Source: Lachnoclostridium phytofermentans (GTDB taxonomy: Bacteria > Bacillota > Clostridia > Lachnospirales > Lachnospiraceae). Taken from it: a stretch of 64,000 nt of DNA. The translations under genes and the position numbers were made by a program. This document shows positions 17,270 through 26,074 of this stretch, piece after piece. Positions within the stretch are counted from its first letter, which is position 1. Every line of letters starts with the position of its first letter. The DNA lies in NCBI RefSeq assembly GCF_000733755.1, contig NZ_JPOF01000003.1, forward strand, positions 1,218,501 through 1,282,500, read 5' to 3'. The notes beneath the pieces are model-generated. The model searched no databases. It saw nothing but the letters and a program-made list of their open reading frames with translations, and was not told the origin of the DNA.

Positions 17270-17710
17270 TTAGTTAAATGGTAACTCCTCATCAATTCCA
17301 TCTGGAATGTTCATGAAGCCATCACCGACAGCTGCACTTGGAGTAGGTCTTGCAGATGGCTGATATCCACCAGACTCACCGCCTGATGCATTCTTACTTT
17401 CTGCGAATTCCTGCTCGTCCACGATAACTTGAACGCTGTAAACCTTCTGGCCTTCTTTGTTCGTATAATTATCCTGTTGGATTCTTCCGGAAATTAAGAT
17501 TCGAGTACCTTGTTTCAAATATTTTTCTGCAAACTCCGCATTTCTACCAAAAGCAGTACAGTTAAAAAAGTCTGCATCTGGCTCGCCTTCCCTCTTAAAG
17601 GAACGGTTTACTGCTAAGGAATATCTTGCAATTGCAAGAGAATTTGCACCTTGTGAATATCTGATTTCTGGGTCTCTGGTAAGTCTACCCATTAAGATGA
17701 CTTTGTTCAT
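17270..17710 (-). CDS. ssb: Single-stranded DNA-binding protein
   Basis: 146 residues. An OB-fold occupies residues 1-105 (MNKVILMGRLTRDPEIRYS, DFFNCTAFGRNAEFAEKYL). A Gly/Ser/Pro-rich linker leads to the acidic tip DEELPFN, which binds replication and repair partners. It protects single-stranded DNA. Located between rpsF and rpsR as usual in Firmicutes. Confidence 0.97.
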   Translation of the reverse strand: MNKVILMGRLTRDPEIRYSQGANSLAIARYSLAVNRSFKREGEPDADFFNCTAFGRNAEFAEKYLKQGTRILISGRIQQDNYTNKEGQKVYSVQVIVDEQEFAESKNASGGESGGYQPSARPTPSAAVGDGFMNIPDGIDEELPFN

Positions 17711-17729
17711 TTAAGGATAACCCCCTTTG

Positions 17730-18017
17730 TTATGCGTCCTGTCTAATGCATAAAAATCTGATTACGTTCTCCATAATACGAAGTCTTTGTTCAACTTCGT
17801 TTGGAGTTGTAGAATCAGCATCGAATTTGATGAAATAATAATAACCTTCTTTCATCTTCTGGATTTCGTAAGCAAGTCTCTTCTTACCCCAATCATCAAC
17901 GTTAGTAATGTTACCGCCGAATCTTGTAATAAGCTCTTTTACAGCTTCCACTGTAGCATTTTTTGCTTCATCCTCGATTTTTGCATTTACAACTAAGGCT
18001 AATTCATATTTGTTCAT
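17730..18017 (-). CDS. rpsF: 30S ribosomal protein S6
   Basis: 95 residues, the usual length. MNKYELALVVNAKIED and the conserved GKKRLAYEIQKMKEGYY segment identify it; it pairs with S18 on the small subunit. The ATG at 18015-18017 lies 11 bases after AAGGAGG. A GTG twelve bases further upstream overlaps that ribosome site and is rejected. Confidence 0.96.
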   Translation of the reverse strand: MNKYELALVVNAKIEDEAKNATVEAVKELITRFGGNITNVDDWGKKRLAYEIQKMKEGYYYFIKFDADSTTPNEVEQRLRIMENVIRFLCIRQDA

Positions 18018-18096
18018 AGTTGCGTGCACCTCCTTTTGGTCTCTGGCCCTCTTCTTTTAAGAGAGCAAGGAATTAATATACATATCACAATTCGAT

Positions 18097-18125
18097 ATTA
18101 TAACATAATAAAAATGCTTGTGCAA
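18097..18125 (-). promoter_or_regulatory. Sigma-A type promoter for rpsF-ssb-rpsR
   Basis: On the minus strand TTGCAC (18120-18125) and TATAAT (18097-18102) are separated by 17 bases. The -10 element is also preceded by TGT, an extended -10. Confidence 0.8.
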
Positions 18126-18186
18126 GTCACAATTGAAAGGAATACTTGATAACTGTGATAGAAAATTTGTAAATTTCTTATGCAAA

Positions 18187-18223
18187 CTGCCCACAACCTA
18201 GGGGAAGCAGATGTTGTAGGCAG
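18187..18223 (-). terminator. Probable terminator of the Gld-type ABC operon
   Basis: CTGCCCACAAC pairs with GTTGTAGGCAG with one mismatch; only a short T run follows on the minus strand. Confidence 0.5.
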
Positions 18224-18243
18224 CTAGTGACTTGATGAGTTAG

Positions 18244-19677
18244 TTATTCATTCATAATTGTTTCGGCAAACGTATCAATTTCAGTCTTATCAGCCAATGC
18301 ACTTGTTTTACCATTCACTGTTACTGTATAACGATCATCACTATATGGATGATATTCTACAATCAATTTCTCTCCATCTGCCTCAGTAAAGGTTAGTGTT
18401 AATACAGCATCTCCGCTAATATGAACCACTTCTTTTAACGGCTCTGCCATCTTAAGACCAATGATTTGCTGATAAGTAGTTCGAAACTCTGTTTCATCCG
18501 CTTCCACACCATCGATATAAAATGTTTCTGTGGTGGTAGTATTTCCATCAGAATCTGTAGCATCAGTTCGTTTAATCTCATATACCTTATTCTTTCCAGC
18601 CGCAGACACCGAAACCTTCTCAATATTTAAAATGTTAACCATATGAGTAAATTTACTTAGATAACTATCCTTATCTTCTATATTAATCTTCTTATCTACT
18701 GAATCCTTTGTCATCAGATAGGTACGATTGGAACCTTCAGGTGAAACATAGTAGTTTCCCTCGGAATCGGTATTTCCTATCCGTAATGTATAGGATTTTT
18801 CTTCTCCCTCTGTTGATAAGTATCTTACGAATACCGTGGCGCTTGGAGCTGTAAGGCCGTAGTTTTTCTGGTTCTCTACCTTATAATCAATCCCTTTACT
18901 AAAAGAAAATACGGTGTAGTTAGACAGTATTTCACCAGTCATCGTATTATCCATATTGATTGGGTTAACATAAGTATCTTTTATATACCAAGGATAAGTC
19001 CCTGTTCCACTATAATCAATTGGATTATTTTCATCGTATACCATATGAAAATCACCAAACGCTTCACTTGTCACTTTCACTTCTCGAATATTGTCTGCTG
19101 TGATTGATGGAGAACTTTCAATATCAAACAAGTCATCTTTTGTAACCACATATTTTGTTCTTGTTGCCATAGGTATTACGTATACGGTATCTTCATTTGC
19201 TACAATACCATAATAATCAGTGTCTGTTGCAAGTTTATCCCCGATTTGTAAAGAATATTCCTTTCCCTCAATCGTTACAGCTTTTACTAAAATGCTCGGC
19301 TGATCCAGTCCATATTCCGACAAATCTTCTGCATTCTCTACTACCAAGCGTTCTGCTGATAATTTTGCAATACCTGCTGCCATTGAACTAAGTTTTGACT
19401 GACTAAGCGGATAATCCTCTTCTCCCTGTAAAACCCAAGTATCTTCTTCTTTTACGAAGACAAAATTACCATCCGTTGAAGTTACAGAGATATTAACAAT
19501 ACTATCCGCTTCAAAATCATTTAACACTACTTTGGAATCTTCCGCATCTTCCTGCTCTTTTTCTTTTTCTATTTTATCATTATGTGACTTAAGCATCCCA
19601 TAACTGATTCCTGCAAGGATTAGAATTAGAAGTAAAAAAATTATTGTTAACGTGTTTTTTTTCTTTTTCTTATTCAT
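18244..19677 (-). CDS. DUF4340 domain protein, ABC-system accessory
   Basis: 477 residues. One N-terminal transmembrane helix (about 8-27) and a large extracytoplasmic part with repeated DUF4340-type units (DTWVLQGEEDYPLSQSKLS, then DLSEYGLDQPSILV, and a similar block NYGLTAPSATVFVRY further on). Proteins of this family travel with GldF/GldG-type ABC transporters. It is the last gene of a four-gene operon, 5 bases after the GldG-like gene. Substrate and exact function are unknown. Confidence 0.85.
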   Translation of the reverse strand: MNKKKKKNTLTIIFLLLILILAGISYGMLKSHNDKIEKEKEQEDAEDSKVVLNDFEADSIVNISVTSTDGNFVFVKEEDTWVLQGEEDYPLSQSKLSSMAAGIAKLSAERLVVENAEDLSEYGLDQPSILVKAVTIEGKEYSLQIGDKLATDTDYYGIVANEDTVYVIPMATRTKYVVTKDDLFDIESSPSITADNIREVKVTSEAFGDFHMVYDENNPIDYSGTGTYPWYIKDTYVNPINMDNTMTGEILSNYTVFSFSKGIDYKVENQKNYGLTAPSATVFVRYLSTEGEEKSYTLRIGNTDSEGNYYVSPEGSNRTYLMTKDSVDKKINIEDKDSYLSKFTHMVNILNIEKVSVSAAGKNKVYEIKRTDATDSDGNTTTTETFYIDGVEADETEFRTTYQQIIGLKMAEPLKEVVHISGDAVLTLTFTEADGEKLIVEYHPYSDDRYTVTVNGKTSALADKTEIDTFAETIMNE

Positions 19678-19682
19678 AGATA

Positions 19683-21134
19683 CTATTTTCTCCTCCTACG
19701 AACCACAACTGTGATGCCTGTTGCAAGGAATAACAGTGGAAGGATAACAACGACAACAAGACCAATCTTATTCTTCTGGGCTGTATTCATTGATACCATT
19801 GGTTCGTCTAGACTGGTGGAACGAATCGATAGAGAATTTTCCTGATCTGACATCTCATTGATTGTGTTAATTATTAAGTCAGCATTACCGAAGCTAGCTG
19901 TCTGTAGGTATTGGTCCTCTAAGAATGCTTTACCAGTATAAACAGCAACTCTAGTCTCTTCTTCTCCAACTGCTTCTCTTGCTTCAACCCCTAGAATAAA
20001 TGGACCTGAAATATCATTTTCCTCTTTTTCTGCCACTGTGGAGTTAATATTTATTTTAGAATATGCACTGTCAGAGGTTTTCAAGATCGTATCTGTTTCC
20101 ACGGTTTCTCTTATGTCATTACGAATTGTTAGTCCGCTACCTAACGGTACAATAATATATTTCTTATCTTTTATATTTTTAACAAACTCATGACTTGAAA
20201 TTTTTGGTACTAAGAGTGTTGGATACCTACTACTCATCGTATACTGAGAATCTCCCTCTACGACAAAGCCTTCGACAACATCTACTCCATAATAATTTAA
20301 TAAACTTACTACATTAGGTAGGGTATAGGTGACGTAGTCAACCAAGAAGATTGCATCGCCTCCTTGGACTAAATAGTCCTTAATTAATGCAGCCTCTTCT
20401 TCGGTTAGATCGTATTGTGGCATATTAATAAGTAAAACATCACAGTCCTCAGGAACTGATTGAGCCGTTAAAGAACTAAATTCTGTTGCTGTGATGTTAT
20501 TATCTTTCAATAATTCAGATAAGTAGGATGAAACTGAGGTCTCCCCATGTCCTGTCAGAGTATAAACAGTAGGTAAATCTTCGTTTGTTACGGCTGCAAT
20601 TGCTGCATCAATCTGTGCTTCGACCTTTAATCCTGTCACATCGTACTGATACGTTGTGTAGTTAATTTCATAATCCAGTAAATCCTCATAAGCAATATAT
20701 TTTGCTGCATTGGTATCTTCATTTACAACAAGAAAGCTCTGTGTTCCAATTTCATCCTCTACATACTGAGAGGCAAACTTCGGGTACTGAACTGGATCTT
20801 TATATTTCACTGTAATTTTACTATTTATGTTATCATAGTTTTTTACGATACGATCAAACTCATCGATCTCGTTACCACTTTCTACAAGATAATAAATCGT
20901 TATATTTTGATCTATACTCTTAATTAATTCTTTTGTTTCATCGGTTAAAGAATACCTGCTATCCGCAGTTAAATCCTTCGTAATTCCAAGTTCCTGAACA
21001 AATAAATTAATCAATAAAACGATGAGGATAACAACCGCAGAAATAACTGTTGCATAGGCTCCTCCTTTAAACTTACGGCTCTGAAAGGAGGATTTGATTC
21101 CTTTTCCAATGTTATGTTCTTTTTTCTCACTCAT
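19683..21134 (-). CDS. GldG-like ABC transporter auxiliary protein
   Basis: 483 residues. N-terminal helix at about residues 29-50, a large external domain (about 55-450), and a C-terminal helix (GLVVVVILPLLFLATGITVVV) ending in arginines. The external domain has the GldG/IFT52-like pattern YLLTGHGE-type motif (here VYTLTGHGETSVSSYLSELL) and LLINMPQYDLTEEE. In Bacteroidetes GldG works with GldA and GldF; in Firmicutes the role is unclear. It follows the permease by 15 bases in the operon. Confidence 0.85.
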   Translation of the reverse strand: MSEKKEHNIGKGIKSSFQSRKFKGGAYATVISAVVILIVLLINLFVQELGITKDLTADSRYSLTDETKELIKSIDQNITIYYLVESGNEIDEFDRIVKNYDNINSKITVKYKDPVQYPKFASQYVEDEIGTQSFLVVNEDTNAAKYIAYEDLLDYEINYTTYQYDVTGLKVEAQIDAAIAAVTNEDLPTVYTLTGHGETSVSSYLSELLKDNNITATEFSSLTAQSVPEDCDVLLINMPQYDLTEEEAALIKDYLVQGGDAIFLVDYVTYTLPNVVSLLNYYGVDVVEGFVVEGDSQYTMSSRYPTLLVPKISSHEFVKNIKDKKYIIVPLGSGLTIRNDIRETVETDTILKTSDSAYSKININSTVAEKEENDISGPFILGVEAREAVGEEETRVAVYTGKAFLEDQYLQTASFGNADLIINTINEMSDQENSLSIRSTSLDEPMVSMNTAQKNKIGLVVVVILPLLFLATGITVVVRRRRK

Positions 21135-21149
21135 GACAATTCCTCCCTC

Positions 21150-22013
21150 CTAGCTCCATCTTCTCTTTTTCAATGCTTGAATCGTTAAGAATACGAAGAT
21201 GCAAATCACACTAAGGTAATATACGATGGCTGATAAATCAAAAACTTCGTAAACAAAACTATCAAATCTTGTGCTTATCGTTAACCAGTCAAAGAATTTA
21301 ACCACAGAGCCATCATAAACACTTGGTTTTATCAAATAAAGTCCACCAACGATTCCACTACCTAATAAACCAACCAAGATAGAAAACGTTAAATTATGCA
21401 TCATTACATACGTAATTATGGCAAGTAATAACACAAATAGTAAGAACACTTTTACTGCCGTAAAATTATCGGTTGGCAGTACTTGCCCAAGCGTAGAACT
21501 AAGGGTTGTGATTAACACCACAGCAAAAGTAATAATTGCTGCAAGAGCTTGACTTTCCGTCATCGCTGAGATAAACAATCCGATCGCAAGATAAGCTGCG
21601 CCCATAAAAAAGAAGGCAAGTATCGCTGTATAGGATGAAACCAAATTGACATCACCATACTTACTAAGTACGAGTGGATAAATACCTGAGATGGTCATTA
21701 CTATTGCAAATACTGTTAGTACAGCTACATATTTTCCGATTATAATTCTCTCTAATGAAATCGGTGAGGTTAATAAAAGCTGGTCTGTTTTCTGGCGATT
21801 TTCTTCAGCCATAATTCTCATTGTTACCATGGGAATTAAAAGCGTAAAGAAATAACGTATTCCATAGAGAGAATACGAGAAATTTGCATATCCAGAATAA
21901 ACATTATTGATATAAAAATAAAGTCCGATAAAGAATAAAAAGAACGCAATAAATAAATAACCAATAATAGAATGAAAATAGGCTCTAAGCTCTTTTTTAT
22001 AAATTGCTATCAT
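21150..22013 (-). CDS. ABC-2 type permease, GldF-like
   Basis: 287 residues with six hydrophobic helices. It begins MIAIYKKELRAYFHSIIGYLF, typical of GldF-like ABC-2 permeases, with the RIMAEENRQKTDQLLLTSPIS loop characteristic of the group. It overlaps the end of the ATPase gene by 17 bases, indicating translational coupling. It should form the membrane channel with the ATPase below. Confidence 0.9.
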   Translation of the reverse strand: MIAIYKKELRAYFHSIIGYLFIAFFLFFIGLYFYINNVYSGYANFSYSLYGIRYFFTLLIPMVTMRIMAEENRQKTDQLLLTSPISLERIIIGKYVAVLTVFAIVMTISGIYPLVLSKYGDVNLVSSYTAILAFFFMGAAYLAIGLFISAMTESQALAAIITFAVVLITTLSSTLGQVLPTDNFTAVKVFLLFVLLLAIITYVMMHNLTFSILVGLLGSGIVGGLYLIKPSVYDGSVVKFFDWLTISTRFDSFVYEVFDLSAIVYYLSVICIFVFLTIQALKKRRWS

Positions 22014-23043
22014 CTCTTAGCTCCTCCTCTTCTGTTTCTTTTACTACACTTTCCCCCTGATTATCTTGTGATATTGTTTTTTGTTCTATCTCATCCCCTA
22101 AATCTTTTTCTTCACTCTTTGTTAATTCTAAGAAGATATCCTCAAGAGTAACTGATGTTGTGTGCATTTCAAAGATTGGACATCTATGTTTTGCAAGGGC
22201 ATAAAAGACATCTTCACGGACATCTATGTCAATGCTTTGATGTATGGATACCTCGATTAGATGTGTTTCTTCATTCTCCTTAATTTCTATCTTCTCAATC
22301 CCTTCTAATGCAAGAAGAGCCTCTTCTACTGTATTTTTATCTCCTTTTATTGAAAGGATAAGATTATTTGTACCTTTTTGATGTTTTGCTAACATCTCTG
22401 GTGTATCACTTACAACAAGCTTGCCATGATTAATGATCATAATCGTATCGCATACCGCACTAATCTCTGAGAGAATATGAGAACTTAAAATGATGGTATG
22501 TTGCTTAGCAAGATCACGGATTAAGTCACGAATTTCAATAATTTGCATAGGATCTAATCCTACAGTTGGCTCATCTAATATAATTACTTCTGGATACCCA
22601 ATGATTGCTTGTGCAAAGCCTACCCTTTGGCGATAACCTTTCGAAAGATGCTTTATGAGTCGGTGCCCTACTTCTTCTAGTCTAACACGACCTATAATTT
22701 CCTCTATCATTGATTTTCTTTGCATTTTTGGTACTTTCTTTAGTTCTGCTACAAAATAAAGATACTCTCGCACTGTCATGTCAGGATATACTGGTGGCTG
22801 TTCTGGAAGATAGCCAATACTCTTTTTTGCTTCTTCCGGCTCTTCATAAATATCATGCCCATTGATAATTACGGTTCCTTCTGTGGCTGATATGTATCCT
22901 GTGATCATATTCATAGTCGTAGACTTACCAGCACCGTTCGGTCCCAAAAAACCCAGTATCTGTCCTCGTTCTACTGTGAAGCTAAGGTGATCAACTGCCA
23001 AATGATTTCCATACTTCTTCACCAAACCTTTTACCTCAATCAA
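21997..23043 (-). CDS. ABC transporter ATP-binding protein, GldA-like
   Basis: 348 residues from a TTG start at 23041-23043, chosen because AAAGGAGGAG lies just before it and translation then begins MIEVKGLVKKYGNH, the standard ABC start; the frame upstream encodes unrelated sequence. Walker A GPNGAGKST, signature LSKGYRQRVG, Walker B VIILDEPTVGLDP and the H-loop histidine (SSHIL) are all intact. A C-terminal accessory domain (about 225-330) and an acidic tail follow. First gene of the operon. Confidence 0.9.
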   Translation of the reverse strand: MIEVKGLVKKYGNHLAVDHLSFTVERGQILGFLGPNGAGKSTTMNMITGYISATEGTVIINGHDIYEEPEEAKKSIGYLPEQPPVYPDMTVREYLYFVAELKKVPKMQRKSMIEEIIGRVRLEEVGHRLIKHLSKGYRQRVGFAQAIIGYPEVIILDEPTVGLDPMQIIEIRDLIRDLAKQHTIILSSHILSEISAVCDTIMIINHGKLVVSDTPEMLAKHQKGTNNLILSIKGDKNTVEEALLALEGIEKIEIKENEETHLIEVSIHQSIDIDVREDVFYALAKHRCPIFEMHTTSVTLEDIFLELTKSEEKDLGDEIEQKTISQDNQGESVVKETEEEELRDDSNL

Positions 23044-23177
23044 CTTCTTCTCCTCCTTTTGATCCAAACCATTAAACTCCTTGTTTCTCCGCCCATAGAC
23101 CCAAAATGATACTAGATAAATGGTATCAACTGTTTGTGAAGAAACGTGGAAAAATATGTGATTTTTCTGTGAACGAA

Positions 23178-23219
23178 AAGAGCATGGTATTAAGCCTTTC
23201 AGCTTCATACCATGCTCTT
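23178..23219 (-). terminator. Terminator after the DUF951 gene
   Basis: AAGAGCATGGTAT is perfectly complementary to ATACCATGCTCTT (13 bp). It lies about 100 bases beyond the DUF951 stop and just before the ABC operon, so it separates the two units. Confidence 0.7.
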
Positions 23220-23321
23220 CCTGTCCTTATTGTTATAGGAACCATCTAATCTTTCGTTGTGCTGTATGGCAATGCTACAGCAATTTACTACATCATAATT
23301 TGATCTCTATATTATTTTTTT

Positions 23322-23516
23322 CTATCTATCTGTTTTATCTGCAGGTATTACCTGACGTATTCCCTTTTCAACCTGTTTTCTTGGAAGCATCACCTGATGT
23401 CCGCACCCTTTACACTTTAGACGAAAATCAATACCAACCCGTAGTATTTCCCATTCATTACTTCCGCATGGATGTGGTTTCTTCATCTTAATATTATCAC
23501 CAATTTTTAAATCCAT
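23322..23516 (-). CDS. DUF951 small protein
   Basis: 64 residues. MDLKIGDNIKMKKPHPCGSN, then GIDFRLKCKGCGH and LPRKQVEKG match DUF951, a small family with a CxxC-type zinc-binding look. In many Firmicutes it sits near chromosome partition or translation genes. Function unknown. The start at 23514-23516 follows AAGGTGA; a TTG six bases further upstream is a possible alternative. Confidence 0.88.
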   Translation of the reverse strand: MDLKIGDNIKMKKPHPCGSNEWEILRVGIDFRLKCKGCGHQVMLPRKQVEKGIRQVIPADKTDR

Positions 23517-23644
23517 CGTCAATCACCTTAACTCCTTATTCTACATTCTTACACCCATTGCATACCGCAATTACTAGCAGGTTGTACTGCTAAAATAAAC
23601 TTTTCCTTACTATGAATACAACGTACTACGTAAAATTTAAAACT

Positions 23645-23673
23645 ATTATAACATACGATTTTTCTATCATCAA
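23645..23673 (-). promoter_or_regulatory. Sigma-A type promoter for the DUF951 gene
   Basis: On the minus strand TTGATG (23668-23673) and TATAAT (23645-23650) with a 17-base spacer and a TGT extended -10. Confidence 0.65.
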
Positions 23674-23724
23674 GGCTACAACATCTTTCCCAATAGGTTA
23701 AGTAAGACAACAATACAAAAAGTA

Positions 23725-23753
23725 TTGCAATTTATTCTTCAATGTAGTATTAT
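23725..23753 (+). promoter_or_regulatory. Sigma-A type promoter for the hemolysin III gene
   Basis: TTGCAA at 23725-23730 and TATTAT at 23748-23753 with a 17-base spacer. Confidence 0.55.
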
Positions 23754-23890
23754 CATATCTAGTATATAGTTTCTATTACTACATATAATATCATCCATAG
23801 CTATTAGATGTATTACTTATTACCATGGATAATATTGGAACTATAAATTCAGACATCAAGCGCTTAAAACAAAAAGAAAGAAGGTTGACT

Positions 23891-24568
23891 ATGCTAATGG
23901 AAATGAAAAGGCAAACTACATCCAAATTCAAATTCAAAGATCCTGGTAGTGCTATTTCGCATCTTATCTTTACTATTATTGCGTTAATTGCCACACCTCC
24001 GCTTTTACTAAAGGCATATCATATGCCAGGGTATGCACCGTTATTATCCATGATTTTATTTATGTTAGGCGTTATCTTATTATATAGTGCAAGTACTATT
24101 TATCACTCTTTTGATATCTCCATAGAAGTTAATACAAAATTAAAGAAAATCGATCATATGATGATTTATATTTTAATCGCTGGCTCCTATTCTCCTATTT
24201 GTTTAATTGCTCTTGGAAATACAACAGGACTGGTTCTTTTTATCGTCATATGGGTACTCGCACTCATTGGAATCTTTCAGGCTCTTTTCTTTATTCATTG
24301 TCCAAAGTGGGTAAACTCTACGATTTACATTGCGATGGGATGGAGCTGTATCTTTTCCTTTACACAGTTAATAAATTCTCTTTCAAGACCTGCCTTCCTG
24401 TGGCTTCTAGCTGGTGGAATTATCTATACGATAGGTGGAGTCATATACGCATTAAAGCTTCCGATTTTTAATGGACGACATAAAAATTTTGGCTCTCATG
24501 AAATTTTTCACCTGTTTTGCATCGGTGGCACGCTTTGTCACTACATCCTGATGTATTATTTAGTTTAA
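23891..24568 (+). CDS. Hemolysin III / PAQR family membrane protein
   Basis: 225 residues with seven predicted helices. The family's metal-binding motifs are present: SAISHLIF near the N-terminus, STIYHSFD in the middle and HEIFHLFCIGGTLCHY at the C-terminus, giving the three histidines plus aspartate of the PAQR/HlyIII superfamily. It is an integral membrane protein, probably a hydrolase of the alkaline ceramidase-like group; true hemolytic activity is not implied. The ATG at 23891 follows GAAGG; an ATG at 23825 gives 22 more residues but has no ribosome site. Confidence 0.85.
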   Translation: MLMEMKRQTTSKFKFKDPGSAISHLIFTIIALIATPPLLLKAYHMPGYAPLLSMILFMLGVILLYSASTIYHSFDISIEVNTKLKKIDHMMIYILIAGSYSPICLIALGNTTGLVLFIVIWVLALIGIFQALFFIHCPKWVNSTIYIAMGWSCIFSFTQLINSLSRPAFLWLLAGGIIYTIGGVIYALKLPIFNGRHKNFGSHEIFHLFCIGGTLCHYILMYYLV

Positions 24569-24589
24569 TGCAAATATTCCTCTTAGTAG

Positions 24590-24648
24590 GTGTGAAATTA
24601 GAAATTCTTAGTCAGTGTAGTTTACTGGCTTAGAATTTCTTTTCACAC
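24590..24648 (+). terminator. Terminator of the hemolysin III gene
   Basis: GTGTGAAA(TT)AGAAATTCT pairs with AGAATTTCTTTTCACAC with a two-base bulge, a long hairpin just after the gene. Confidence 0.65.
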
Positions 24649-24656
24649 TTGAATAA

Positions 24657-24922
24657 GGGTGCTGCCCAAACAACCTGTCATACAGATTGTCTGGGCAGCA
24701 CCCTTTGATCTATGTCAAGCAACCGAACATAGTGGTTTTTTAATAAGTGGTAATCCGGGAGGGGGACCTCCACGCATATCCAATAGATCGCAATCTACTG
24801 ACATCCACAGCATCTTGACTACAATAACCCTTTTGCTGTTGTTCTGCCGCATGAAAAAAGAACGTAGGAAGAGATCGGTTGCTAATTTTTGTAGATATGT
24901 ACCACTTGTTTACCACCTTCCA
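24657..24922 (-). ncRNA. Candidate structured non-coding RNA with pseudoknot
   Basis: No plausible protein is encoded on either strand. On the minus strand a TATAAT (24929-24934) is followed by about 265 bases of dense pairing: CAGCA/TGCTG (24808-24838), a 5-bp TGCG-loop hairpin (24784-24797), a GGAGG/CCTCC hairpin (24758-24771), a CTATGT/ACATAG hairpin (24710-24732), and a final 12-bp GC-rich hairpin (24657-24703). AAGTGGTA (24745-24752) and GTGGT (24732-24736) pair with 24900-24907 and 24912-24916. The loop of the 24710 hairpin is complementary over 9 bases to 24875-24883, a pseudoknot. The -35 is weak. I cannot name the class; the raiA RNA family is one candidate to test. Confidence 0.6.
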
Positions 24923-24981
24923 TTACATATTATATGCAGAAGTCGCGAAATTATTGCTCTAAACAAATATAGAACAAAAAA

Positions 24982-25022
24982 CACTTGGTTGGATAGACTT
25001 CCACTCACTATCCAATCAAGTG
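24982..25022 (-). terminator. Terminator of the SpoIIQ-like gene
   Basis: CACTTG-GTTGGATAG pairs with CTATCCAATCAAGTG over 15 positions with one G-T pair. On the minus strand a run of six T follows. Confidence 0.85.
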
Positions 25023-25101
25023 CTTACTTTCACAATGAAAATACTTTACTCACAGACTTATTTCTTTTCCTCACGATTTACAAACAGTACTCGTAACTTA
25101 C

Positions 25102-25965
25102 TTATTCTTCTTTGAATAAGGTCATTGGGTCTAAACTACTATCTCCCTCTAATACTTGGAAGTATAAGTTCTCACCCTCTACAGTATAGAATTTACTTAC
25201 CTTTGCAAGCTTTGCAAATTCTTTTCCTGCTTCCACTACGTCGCCAACCTTAAGATTATTTTTTTCTAATTGACCATAAACAAGCTTATATCCACTACCG
25301 ATATCCATAGTTACAGTGATTCCTGTATATGGTGCTTCTTCAATGTTTGTTACAATACCTTTTGCTGCCGCCTTAACAGGTGTCCCAATCTCACCTTGAA
25401 TCAGGATTGCAGGATTTGTCTTGTATTGTTTTAAGGTTGCATGGAATACGGTTTTATCAACACTATATGGAAGAATCACATTTCCCTCTAGTGGTTTTTC
25501 TAATCCTTCTGCCTTATCAAACTTTAAGTTCTCCGCTGTGTTTTGCATAACTGGCTTTGTATCAACTGGGGTATTCTCCTTGGCAGTATCCTGAGGAGTC
25601 GTTGTAATCTGTGCTGTATTGTCTTTCTGGGTTATTCCCTCTGTTGTATTTCCCTCTGAGTTCTGTGGTGTCTTATCCCCATCTGGCTGTGTAGCAACCA
25701 AAGTATCAGAAGGATCTTTTGCTACATCCTCCTCATCTCCTGTATATGTGCCATCCAATATACTTGCATTGTTCTTACCGATGTCAGCTATTTGATCTTC
25801 AGAATCATCAAGACCTACTAAGTTATTATCTTTTTGATCTCCTGTTCTTGCTGTCATGGTTACTAGGGCAACTGCGACAACAACAAATACTCCCACCAAT
25901 AGCGTTGCATACACTACTTTCTTTTTTGCCATTTCACTTAACTTTTGTTTTTTCACTGTTTGCAC
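25102..25965 (-). CDS. SpoIIQ-like protein with degenerate M23 peptidase domain
   Basis: 287 residues. An N-terminal transmembrane helix (about 17-37), a Thr/Asp/Gln-rich linker (about 45-150) and an M23-like domain (about 165-285). The fold markers GTPVKAAAKGIV and LKVGDVVEAGKEFAKL are clear, but the zinc residues are missing: the HxxxD site reads as NPAILIQ, and the last HxH site reads LYFQV. It is therefore predicted to be structural, like SpoIIQ of Bacillus, which links the forespore and mother cell during engulfment. The start may be GTG at 25965 or a GTG three codons later. Confidence 0.75.
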   Translation of the reverse strand: MQTVKKQKLSEMAKKKVVYATLLVGVFVVVAVALVTMTARTGDQKDNNLVGLDDSEDQIADIGKNNASILDGTYTGDEEDVAKDPSDTLVATQPDGDKTPQNSEGNTTEGITQKDNTAQITTTPQDTAKENTPVDTKPVMQNTAENLKFDKAEGLEKPLEGNVILPYSVDKTVFHATLKQYKTNPAILIQGEIGTPVKAAAKGIVTNIEEAPYTGITVTMDIGSGYKLVYGQLEKNNLKVGDVVEAGKEFAKLAKVSKFYTVEGENLYFQVLEGDSSLDPMTLFKEE

Positions 25966-26074
25966 CCCTACCTTTCTAGGTTAGAATATGATAAGCATTT
26001 CGTATGCCTCAAGTATATTCTGTCCTAAGAGGTGCTTTTTATACATTAACGACAGGCACAAGTCTGTAGATTCC

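Larger units (their letters stand above)
23517..23890. other. Divergent intergenic region between DUF951 and hemolysin III genes
   Basis: AT-rich. It carries promoters for both flanking genes (23645-23673 minus; 23725-23753 plus) and nothing else that I can support. Confidence 0.5.

Noticed and set aside
24659-25096. A 145-codon open frame on the plus strand between the hemolysin III and SpoIIQ-like genes
   Set aside because: It runs through a perfect hairpin, a pseudoknot partner and a terminator, has no ribosome site, and its translation resembles no protein family.
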